Notes under the pieces: model-generated | What the model saw: only the letters and a program-made list of their open reading frames with translations | Told to the model about the DNA's origin: nothing | Database searches by the model: none | Part shown: in pieces, positions 16,798 to 24,202 of the stretch | How the letters are laid out: each line of letters starts with the position of its first letter | Position numbering within the stretch: position 1 is the stretch's first letter | Program-made: the position numbers and the translations under genes | Source of the DNA: Paraburkholderia sp. PREW-6R | GTDB lineage: Bacteria > Pseudomonadota > Gammaproteobacteria > Burkholderiales > Burkholderiaceae | Length of the DNA stretch: 64,000 nucleotides | Assembly: GCF_039621805.1 (NCBI RefSeq) | Contig: NZ_CP155074.1 | Location: forward strand, 868,001-932,000 | Reading direction: 5' to 3'

Positions 16798-18270
16798 TCA
16801 ATGAACTGCCGCGGGGGTCTTGCCCACGGCACGCGATCGCGTCATTGCGCTAACCACCACAAATACGATCACGTTCACGGCGAGCGCGACAAACCCGATG
16901 TTGATGTCTTTCAGCGTATCGGGGAGAAACGGCATCAACTGCCCGATGCTCAGGTGCATCGTGGTCGTTGCGGCGACCACTGCGACCCCTGCAAGGATCC
17001 CGCAAAACGCGCCTTGCTTCGTCGCGCGGTTATTCGGCAGCAGCGCGCAGATCACGGCCGGAAACAGTTGCGTGACGAAGCTGTAACCCATCAGCAGCAG
17101 CGCGACGATCGTCTCTCCGCCGTGCAGCGTGAACCCCACCGCGACGAGAGCGACCACCGGCACCAGAATGCGGGCGAGGCTCGTGACGGTTGCGTCCGAC
17201 GCGTTGCGGCTCACCATTCCGCGATACACGTCGTTGGCGAGCAGCGTCGACGCGGACGTGAGGATCATCGAGCCGGGCACGAGCGCGGTCAGAATCCCGG
17301 CCGCGCCGATTACGCCGACAAACCATGGGTCGAACGTCTGCAGCGACAGGCGAAACAGCGACAGGTCGATGTCGCCGCCCTTCAGACCCGGCACCTTCAG
17401 CGTCGCCGCGAATCCCACGAAGAACACGAATAGCAGGATCAGCTGATAGAGCGGCAGCACGATCGCGTTGCGGCGGAAGATGCGTTCGTCCCGAGCGGTG
17501 TAGATGGAACCGAAGGTGTGCGGCCACATGAAGAAGCCTAGCGCCGTCAGCAGCACGGTGGACTGAAACCACGCAACGCTCGACCCCTTGGCCGGGAAGG
17601 TCAGGAAGCCAGGGCGTGCCGCGTCGATTGCGCGGAACATGTCGCCAAAGCCGCCGTAATAGTGCAAAGGCAGATAGATGCCGAGGAAAAGCACGATCGC
17701 CAGAATCAGCAGATCCTTGACGACCGAGTTCCATGCCGAGCCGCGCACGCCGGAGACGATCACATAGGCCGTCACCACGATTGCGCCGATCCACACCGCC
17801 GCCGTCGACGAAATCGCGCCGTACGAGGCCGTCGCCACGATGATGCCGAGGCCCTTGAGTTGCAGCACGAGGTAAGGAATCAGCGCGGCCACACCGACCA
17901 GCGCAACCAGCACGCCGAGCGCCGGGCTCTCATATTTACGTGCGAAGAAGTGCGGCTGCGACACCAGGTGATGCTGTTTCGCGTAGCGCCAGATCGGCGG
18001 CAGCATCCAGTAAGAGAGGATGTACGCGAGCGTGCCGTACGCGAGGATGTAGTAGACAGGCGCGCCCTTGCCATAGGCGAAGCCGCTGCCGCCGAGGAAC
18101 GTGAAGGTCGTGTAGATCTCGCCCGCCATCAGCAGGAACACGAACGCGGTGCCGAAGCTGCGGCCGCCCACGGTCCATTGTTCCAGGCTCATGTCGTGGC
18201 CGCGCCGTGCTCGCACGCCGAGATACAGCGCAAACAGCGTGATGGCCGCAATGATGATAAGTGCGCTCAT
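16798..18270 (-). CDS. sodium:solute symporter (SSS family)
   Basis: About 490 residues with roughly 13 hydrophobic segments. It resembles the SSS family (pantothenate/proline/acetate-type carriers), with TVGGRSFGTAFVFLLMAGEIYTTFTFLGG near the N-terminus and the SSS-type GSMILTSASTLLANDVYRG in the middle. It imports an organic solute with sodium or protons; the substrate cannot be told. The start is fixed by a 4-bp ATGA overlap with the DUF3311 gene upstream, the usual partner of this symporter group. Confidence 0.92.
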   Translation of the reverse strand: MSALIIIAAITLFALYLGVRARRGHDMSLEQWTVGGRSFGTAFVFLLMAGEIYTTFTFLGGSGFAYGKGAPVYYILAYGTLAYILSYWMLPPIWRYAKQHHLVSQPHFFARKYESPALGVLVALVGVAALIPYLVLQLKGLGIIVATASYGAISSTAAVWIGAIVVTAYVIVSGVRGSAWNSVVKDLLILAIVLFLGIYLPLHYYGGFGDMFRAIDAARPGFLTFPAKGSSVAWFQSTVLLTALGFFMWPHTFGSIYTARDERIFRRNAIVLPLYQLILLFVFFVGFAATLKVPGLKGGDIDLSLFRLSLQTFDPWFVGVIGAAGILTALVPGSMILTSASTLLANDVYRGMVSRNASDATVTSLARILVPVVALVAVGFTLHGGETIVALLLMGYSFVTQLFPAVICALLPNNRATKQGAFCGILAGVAVVAATTTMHLSIGQLMPFLPDTLKDINIGFVALAVNVIVFVVVSAMTRSRAVGKTPAAVH

Positions 18271-18482
18271 GGACGGATCTCCTCGCCGCTGGCGGCGATC
18301 TCGCGATTGGTCCCATCGAGGAGGTAAATGACCCCCATGATGATCGAGCTGAGCACCACCCACATGACGATCCAGGCCAGGACGAACGGCATGCCGAGCA
18401 TCAGCGGCTCGACCCGGTTGACGAACGGAACGCCAAGCAGAATGCCGATGAACGGCAAAGCGGCGAGTACGCGAAGCAACAT
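18267..18482 (-). CDS. DUF3311 small membrane protein
   Basis: 71 residues, two membrane helices (about 4-20 and 27-54), with NRVEPLMLGMPFVLAWIVMW typical of DUF3311. These proteins almost always precede an SSS symporter and are thought to be an accessory subunit, like YhdT with PanF. A GAGGAG site lies 9 bases before the ATG, and the stop overlaps the symporter start. Confidence 0.9.
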   Translation of the reverse strand: MLLRVLAALPFIGILLGVPFVNRVEPLMLGMPFVLAWIVMWVVLSSIIMGVIYLLDGTNREIAASGEEIRP

Positions 18483-18811
18483 AGGAACAACTCCTCGAAC
18501 GGTAGGTACGTTTCGTTGAAAGTGCGGCTTCGCTGGCGACTGTATGCCCGATACTTCAGTCGCGTAAAGCAGGTCAAAATTATGTAGGCTTTCTGAAAGT
18601 TGCAAATTCATCTTTCGGTTCGCGTCTGCTGCGGCGCAATGCCGGCCCTCGCGCGTGCGAGACCACCGCGGGCTACCGCGCCCCGTGGCGTGCGTCGCGC
18701 GGGGAGGCATTTTTTGGGGGCATGATTGGCGCGGCGCGATATCATCTCGCCACGCAACGCGAGCCGGCTCTGGTCATGGAGGCAGGACCGGCCCTTCACA
18801 ACGGAACCTAT
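18483..18811. other. divergent intergenic region
   Basis: About 330 bp between the DUF3311-symporter pair and the MarC gene. It should carry promoters in both directions; no convincing -35/-10 pair or operator repeat stood out. In-frame codons upstream of 18812 could extend the MarC gene to 18722. Confidence 0.45.
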
Positions 18812-19492
18812 ATGGTCGAAAGTCTGATTTCGGACATTCTGTTTGGTTTTACCGGACTGATCAGTATCATCAACCCGATCGGCATTGCCTTCGTCTTCCT
18901 CGACCGCACTGCGTCGCTGACGACCGAGGAGCGCACCGCGCTTGCGCGCAAGATCGCTATCAATGTGGTGTGCGTGCTGCTAGTGGCGTTTTTCATCGGC
19001 ACGCCGATCCTGCATTTCTTCGGGATTTCCATGCAGGCGCTGCGCATTGGCGGTGGCCTTGCGGTCGCCGTGGGCGGCTGGCAGATGCTCAACGCGCCGG
19101 ACACCGCGCCGCCCGCCGAGCAGCCCGCGGTCAAGCGCGTAGATGCGGACAACGCAACGTCGAAAGCGTTTTTCCCGCTCACCATTCCGTTGACCACCGG
19201 CCCGGGTTCGATTGCCACCGCCATTGCGTTGACCGCGAACCGCACGCACAAGCTGTCCGCGTTCGTGCTGTCGAGCGTCGCATCGGTGGTGATTTCGCTC
19301 GCCGTGGCGGTGACGGTCTATCTGATTTATAGCCGCGCCGTAATCTTTGCACGTTATCTCGGCGTGGAGGGCACCAAGGTGGCGATGCGCGTCTCGTCCT
19401 TCCTGCTGCTGTGCATTGGCGTGCAGATCATGCTGACCGGATTCTCCGAATTCCTGATTCCGATCGCGACGATGCAGCCGGTCGCCCGCTAG
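18812..19492 (+). CDS. MarC family integral membrane protein
   Basis: 226 residues with six hydrophobic segments. The family features are FTGLISIINPIGIAFVFL at the N-terminus, the GGxxxAxGG-type ALRIGGGLAVAVGGWQML and FPLTIPLTTGPGSIATAIAL in the middle. MarC-type (UPF0056) proteins are widespread and their role is not settled. I chose the Met at 18812 because the first helix begins right after it. A frame extending upstream adds a polar tail not typical of the family. Confidence 0.88.
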   Translation: MVESLISDILFGFTGLISIINPIGIAFVFLDRTASLTTEERTALARKIAINVVCVLLVAFFIGTPILHFFGISMQALRIGGGLAVAVGGWQMLNAPDTAPPAEQPAVKRVDADNATSKAFFPLTIPLTTGPGSIATAIALTANRTHKLSAFVLSSVASVVISLAVAVTVYLIYSRAVIFARYLGVEGTKVAMRVSSFLLLCIGVQIMLTGFSEFLIPIATMQPVAR

Positions 19493-19508
19493 GCAAAGTG
19501 CATCAGAG

Positions 19509-21338
19509 TTAGCGCGTGAGCAGCATCGAGCTGAGCACCGAGAACACGATGGACGGCAAGTCCGCGAGGCGGCTCACGACGACGTTGTGCGGATAGAAGT
19601 CTTCCACCGCGTCCGTCAGCACGCCAATCCCGACCAGTTCGATCCCGCGCTTGCCGATCGCCGCCACCCGCTCGCGCAAGTCGCTGCGCAGCACTTGCGG
19701 ATCGCCGTCGCCGGTGGACGGATAGCCGTCGGAAAACACGATCAGAATACGCCGCGCGGCCGGATGATCGGCGAGCCGGGTGGCCGCCCATGCGAGCGCT
19801 TCTCCGTCCGGGTTTTCGTGACCGCAATCGATCGCGGCGATCCCGCTCAGGTCCGTGGCGCCGAAGCGCTTGTACACCTTCAGGTCGAGCCGCTCGACGA
19901 AGCGGTTGTAACGGCGCAAGTCGGCACCGGCCGCAAGCTGGCGTTCGTAAAGCTGCTTCATCGGCGCGGATTCGACCGAGCAGTAGCCGAGCACTTCGCA
20001 ATCGAACGATAACTGCGTGAGCGTATCGCACAGCGCCGTCGCGCACAGCCGCGCAAGCTCGATCTTGCGTCCGGCCATCGACCCGCTGCGGTCGATCAGC
20101 AGCGTGACGGCCACATCACGCCCTTTGGTGGCGCGCTGCGTGCGAAACGGCGTCCGGTAGCCCGGCTGCGTGGCGAGCTTCACGAGCGCCGTGCGATCGA
20201 TCTCACCGCGCTCCTGTTCACCGCGCCAGCGCGTACGCTCGTCGGCGCTCAGCGCACGTTCGAGCCTGTCCCTGAGCGGCGCGGTGTCGGCGCGCGCGGC
20301 GGCGCGCAATTCGCGCCATGCGGCGCTGTCGCCTTGACCGGTGAGGTCGGTGATTTCGTCGAACTCGGTGGCGAGCGGGATCGAGAGCATCGCGCGCGAC
20401 ACGTCGGCCGGCGTCGCCGCCACGCCTTCGGCGCGCGCCGAAGGCTGCTGCGCGTCGTCGGGCGATCGCCCCATGCCGACCGCGCTGTCGGACTGTGCGC
20501 CGCCGCTGCGATCGGACGGCGGCGTAGGCGCGTTCTCGTGATCGGGCAGGGCAGCGTCGTCGTTAAACGGCGCCGACGAGGCGGGCGCCGTGTCCGTATC
20601 GATATCTTCGAGCGGGTCTGCGGTGAACACCATACTGTTCGCGTCGCCCGCCGACAGCGCGCGCACGCGCGCCACCCACGCGTGCGCCGTCGCGATGCTG
20701 TGCGCGGTCGACTGGCTGGAACGCGCCTGCTGGAACAGATCATCGGACGCGCGGAGCGCGGCCAGCAGCGAGTGGCTTGCTTCGCTGCGCGTGGGCGCTT
20801 CGTCCCACAATGCGCGCTCGACCAGCCACACCAGCCGTTCGCGCCAGCGCAGCTTCGGCCAGCGCCGCGCGACGCGCTCGGCGGCATGCTCACGCAACCG
20901 GCCGATAAACCAGCGTGCGCCGGGGTATTCGTCGAGCAATTGCGCGCAGACACGCCGGTCGTCGATCACCTGGGCGATCTGCGCGGCGACGCCATCCGGC
21001 ATGGCGTCGATCTGCGCCGGAGATGCGTGCTTGGCGCGCGCCACCAGCAGGTCCAGATAACCCGTCAGCACGTCGCGCCCAACACTGTCGGTCAACCCGA
21101 AATCCGGAATCACGATCCGTCCAGGCTCGACCCGCGGTCCCTCTGGGCTGAACACGACCGTGACGCCGTACTGGCCTGTCAGTACGCGCGCTACCTTGCC
21201 GAGCGTGGACTCGAACGCGAAGCCGCGAGTGTCGCGAGTGTTGCTAGTGTCGCGAGTATCGCGACCGTCGTGCACGGCGCGTGTGCGAGGTGCGCCATCT
21301 CCGTCACCTCTGGCGTGCATGCGCTGATGGGCGTTCAC
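19509..21338 (-). CDS. CobT-like VWA-domain protein
   Basis: 609 residues. The N-terminal ~240 residues resemble the CobT helical part. Residues ~245-310 form a Pro/Ser/Asp-rich linker. The C-terminal third is a von Willebrand A domain with the MIDAS motif DRSGS (416-420), the threonine in FGATDLSG and a later SDGYPS. CobT pairs with CobS and CobN to insert cobalt into hydrogenobyrinate. Here no other cobalamin gene is near, so a general AAA-VWA chaperone for metal insertion or complex remodelling is as likely. It follows the AAA gene by 13 bp. Residues 22-38 are a DTR-type repeat. Confidence 0.85.
   Translation of the reverse strand: MNAHQRMHARGDGDGAPRTRAVHDGRDTRDTSNTRDTRGFAFESTLGKVARVLTGQYGVTVVFSPEGPRVEPGRIVIPDFGLTDSVGRDVLTGYLDLLVARAKHASPAQIDAMPDGVAAQIAQVIDDRRVCAQLLDEYPGARWFIGRLREHAAERVARRWPKLRWRERLVWLVERALWDEAPTRSEASHSLLAALRASDDLFQQARSSQSTAHSIATAHAWVARVRALSAGDANSMVFTADPLEDIDTDTAPASSAPFNDDAALPDHENAPTPPSDRSGGAQSDSAVGMGRSPDDAQQPSARAEGVAATPADVSRAMLSIPLATEFDEITDLTGQGDSAAWRELRAAARADTAPLRDRLERALSADERTRWRGEQERGEIDRTALVKLATQPGYRTPFRTQRATKGRDVAVTLLIDRSGSMAGRKIELARLCATALCDTLTQLSFDCEVLGYCSVESAPMKQLYERQLAAGADLRRYNRFVERLDLKVYKRFGATDLSGIAAIDCGHENPDGEALAWAATRLADHPAARRILIVFSDGYPSTGDGDPQVLRSDLRERVAAIGKRGIELVGIGVLTDAVEDFYPHNVVVSRLADLPSIVFSVLSSMLLTR
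21224..21268. repeat. 9-bp tandem repeat inside the CobT-like gene
   Basis: Five imperfect units of CGCGAGTGT on the plus strand, in frame, encoding alternating Asp-Thr-Arg near the N-terminus of the VWA protein. Unit length is a multiple of three, so copy-number change would not shift the frame. Confidence 0.75.
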
Positions 21339-21351
21339 GGTTGCTTCACCG

Positions 21352-22575
21352 TCACGCGGCCGGCGCGATGTGGTGGCGAATGATCCCGCGAATCAGCGCG
21401 GCGTCCTCGGGACTGACCTTCGCGTAGATCGCCGGGCCGGCCGCCCGTTCGGGGTCGCCGGTGCGCAGCATCAGTTCGGCCCAGTCGAGCAGGCGGCGCG
21501 TCGAAAACGCGCTCGACAGGTCTTCGCGGGCGAACGCCGCGCGGCAGTCGGCGGCAATGGCGGCCAGGGTGGCGGCGAGCGCGCGCGTCATATGCGGGGC
21601 GAGCGTGCGCACCAGCACGTCGGACTCCTCGGCGGGCGTCAGGTAATCGAGCATATGGACGCGCCAGCGGTCGAGAAACGCCTCGTTCATCAGATTTGCG
21701 CCCTGATACAGATGGCGGAACTGGCTCATCGCGCCCACCGCGTTGGCGGTGGCGAACAACCGGAATGCGGGATGCGGCGCAACGATTTCATTGCCCCTTT
21801 CCTTCAACACCAGGCGGCCGTGCGGCTCCAGCACAGCGGTCAGTGCTGCGAGGATCGACGGCTCGGCGAAATCGATTTCATCGACGATCAGCCAGTGACC
21901 CTCACGCATCGCCGTGGGCAGCACACCGTCCACCCAGAGCGTCTCGCCGCCCTTGACGGTCCAGAAACCGACAAAGTCGCCCGCCGTGGTCTGTCCGTTC
22001 ATATTGGCGCGCAGCACGCCGTGCAGCGAACGCGCCGCGACCTGCTCGATCAGGCTCGTCTTGCCCGCACCGGTGTGCCCGATCAGCATGACGCGGCGGT
22101 TTTCGACGATGTCCTGAACGATGTCGTCAAAACGCGCCGGAAACAGATAGGCCGGGTTGACGCGCGGCACGAGGGGATGGGCGACGCCGCGCGGCACCTG
22201 CACCGTGCCGACCTGCACGGTGCCGTTCCCGTGGTCCGCCACGAGGCCGTTCGTGCGTCTCGCGCGCGCGGCCGCACGCTGCAACTCGCTGATGAAACCG
22301 ACGCGTCCGGCAGCGCGCTCGTCGCTCGCGGCTTCGCCGATATCGATTGCAAATCCTTCACGACGCCATTTTTTCAGCTTGGCACGAAGATTCTCCGCGT
22401 CCACGACGAGGTCGATATCCACCGAGCCCGCAACCTCCGGCTGATCGATACCGTGTTCGAGCCGGTAGCTCTCCGGGCGGTCGGCCACGCTGACGCGCCA
22501 CCATTCGATGCCGGTTTCCGTCGTGCGCTGATAGAGGCCTAGCGGGTCGTCTTCGGTCAATTCGGGCGCATTCAT
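21352..22575 (-). CDS. CobS/MoxR-like AAA+ ATPase
   Basis: 407 residues. After a ~150-residue N-terminal region comes an AAA+ domain with Walker A GHTGAGKT (166-173), Walker B LIVDEID (229-235) and a sensor-1 region LFATANAVG. CobS-type ATPases form hexameric rings with CobT. MoxR ATPases act with VWA proteins to remodel or load metals into partner enzymes. It is the first gene of a two-gene operon with the VWA protein. The N-terminal half has no zinc-finger or other domain I recognise. The client is not encoded in the window. Confidence 0.88.
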   Translation of the reverse strand: MNAPELTEDDPLGLYQRTTETGIEWWRVSVADRPESYRLEHGIDQPEVAGSVDIDLVVDAENLRAKLKKWRREGFAIDIGEAASDERAAGRVGFISELQRAAARARRTNGLVADHGNGTVQVGTVQVPRGVAHPLVPRVNPAYLFPARFDDIVQDIVENRRVMLIGHTGAGKTSLIEQVAARSLHGVLRANMNGQTTAGDFVGFWTVKGGETLWVDGVLPTAMREGHWLIVDEIDFAEPSILAALTAVLEPHGRLVLKERGNEIVAPHPAFRLFATANAVGAMSQFRHLYQGANLMNEAFLDRWRVHMLDYLTPAEESDVLVRTLAPHMTRALAATLAAIAADCRAAFAREDLSSAFSTRRLLDWAELMLRTGDPERAAGPAIYAKVSPEDAALIRGIIRHHIAPAA

Positions 22576-22875
22576 AGGGGCGGCGGTGAAAGTGGGCGGC
22601 GGTGCCTGCGGCCGGTTGGCCGAGGCTCGATGACCGACTATCTTATCTCGGGCGCAATGGATCCTTCGTCAGCCGCTCGACGCCGATGCCAGTGCGCACG
22701 TGGAAGTTTTTTTCCTGGCTATTGTCGAGTGCGCCGCGAGCAAATCATTATTGCGGCAAACGGGTAGGCTATCAGCCTCGATTCACCTATAGTTCGACCG
22801 CCATTTTGTAGTTTGGCAACACGACAAGCGCACGATTTTGCCCCCAATCGCAGCACAAGAACTCACGGCAAAACA
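22576..22875. other. divergent intergenic region upstream of the porin
   Basis: 300 bp between the AAA gene and the porin. The half nearer the porin is AT-richer than its surroundings, as expected for a promoter. I could not place a confident -35/-10. Confidence 0.45.
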
Positions 22876-23994
22876 ATGAGACTTTCTTCCAGACTGATCG
22901 CGGCAATGGCGCTGGCGAGTCCGCTCGCCGCATCGCTCGCTTATGGTCAAACCAGCGTCATCTTGTACGGCCGGCTCGACGCCGGCGTCGAATATCTGAA
23001 TCACATCGATACCGGCGCGAACGGCAGTGCCACGCGCTGGAGCGCCGAAGGCGGCGACTGGGGCACCAGCATGCTCGGCCTTAAGGGCAACGAGGACCTC
23101 GGCGGCGGACTGAACGCCATCTTCAATCTCGAAACCGGCCTGCAAGTGATGAACGGCACCACGGGCGGCGGCCGGCTCTGGTCCCGGCGCGCGTTCGTGG
23201 GCCTGAAGAGTTCGGAGTGGGGCACGTTGCAGGCCGGCCGCAATCTGTTCATCGACAGCGACGGCGTGTGGGAATTCGACCCGTTCGTGCAGGAAGCGTT
23301 TTCGTCGGCGTCGCTCGTGCGGGGACGCAACTGGCAGCAGACCAACAATAATGTCGAATATCACAGCCCGGTGTTCTGGGGTTTCGACGTTCAGGCGCAA
23401 TACGCGTTCGGCAACCAGGCCGGCGCATTCAACAGCGGTGCGACTGGCGAGTCCGGGCGTTCGGACGGCATCATGCTGACGTACCACTCGACCCTGTTCG
23501 ACGTGCGCGGCATCTACGACGAACTGCGCGACAGCAATGGCCGTCTGAGCAATATCCTGCAGTCGTCGCGCGAATATTTTGTCGGCGCGAACGTGCATTT
23601 CGACGACATAAAGATCCAGGGCGCCTATACGCATTACGCAGCGCCGGATTCGCCGGTGGGCGTAGCAGACAGCGCCGATCATTACTGGCTCGGCGCGACC
23701 TACAACTTTCTGCCGCGCTGGGCGGTCACGGCCGGCGGCTACTACATCCGGGTCGGCGACGGTAACGGCGACGCGACGCATGATCCGTCCGGACATGCGG
23801 CCATGTACGTGCTCGGCACCACGTACAACCTGTCGAAGCGAACCTTCCTGTACGGCACGGTGGGCTATGTGCGCAACAGCAGCAATGCGAACTTCTCGCT
23901 CGAAGCAACGCCGCGCGACACCACGCCGAACACGAGCCCGCTCGTCGGCGAATCGCAGACGGGCGCCTATGTCGGCATGCTGCATCAGTTCTGA
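22876..23994 (+). CDS. gram-negative porin (Burkholderia type)
   Basis: 372 residues. A Sec signal (residues ~1-24, cleavage after SLAYG) is followed by SVILYGRLDAGVEY and ETGLQV, typical of 16-stranded trimeric diffusion porins of beta-proteobacteria. Further marks are RRAFVGLKSSEWGTLQAGRN and the terminal MLHQF with C-terminal Phe, the outer-membrane targeting signal. It allows passage of small hydrophilic solutes. The chosen Met is the one that begins the signal peptide; a weak purine stretch precedes it. It ends in a clear terminator after a 15-bp repeat array. Confidence 0.94.
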   Translation: MRLSSRLIAAMALASPLAASLAYGQTSVILYGRLDAGVEYLNHIDTGANGSATRWSAEGGDWGTSMLGLKGNEDLGGGLNAIFNLETGLQVMNGTTGGGRLWSRRAFVGLKSSEWGTLQAGRNLFIDSDGVWEFDPFVQEAFSSASLVRGRNWQQTNNNVEYHSPVFWGFDVQAQYAFGNQAGAFNSGATGESGRSDGIMLTYHSTLFDVRGIYDELRDSNGRLSNILQSSREYFVGANVHFDDIKIQGAYTHYAAPDSPVGVADSADHYWLGATYNFLPRWAVTAGGYYIRVGDGNGDATHDPSGHAAMYVLGTTYNLSKRTFLYGTVGYVRNSSNANFSLEATPRDTTPNTSPLVGESQTGAYVGMLHQF

Positions 23995-24018
23995 AGCGGG
24001 CGTCGCATCGCATCTGGC

Positions 24019-24138
24019 GAGCCGCTAAGAGCGGAGCCGCTTAGAGCAGCGCCGCAAAAGGCCGAGCCGCGAAAGGCAGCGCCGCAAAAGGCCGAGCCAC
24101 CAAAGGCCGAGCCACGAAGGGTCAACCCGCAAAGGCCC
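24019..24138. repeat. 15-bp tandem repeat array after the porin
   Basis: Eight contiguous imperfect units of 15 bp with consensus GAGCCGCNAAAGGCC (for example 24049-24063 and 24079-24093 are identical). The array lies in the non-coding stretch between the porin stop and its terminator. Read on the minus strand in one frame it would give pentapeptide-like A-F/L-x-G-S repeats. Confidence 0.85.
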
Positions 24139-24146
24139 AACAACAC

Positions 24147-24182
24147 AATGCGCCGGTGTCGTGACCACCGGCGCATTTTTTT
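24147..24182 (+). terminator. rho-independent terminator of the porin gene
   Basis: A perfect 12-bp stem AATGCGCCGGTG (24147-24158) pairs with CACCGGCGCATT (24166-24177) around a 7-nt loop, followed by a run of seven T. It ends 21 bp before the oppositely oriented molybdoenzyme stop. Confidence 0.92.
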
Positions 24183-24202
24183 CCAGGCTCGACCGCAGCG
24201 CG

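Noticed and set aside
23985..24176. Minus-strand frame with A-F/L-x-G-S pentapeptide-like repeats
   Set aside because: The repeats come from the 15-bp array. The frame spans the porin end and terminator and has no ribosome site, so I list the DNA repeat only.
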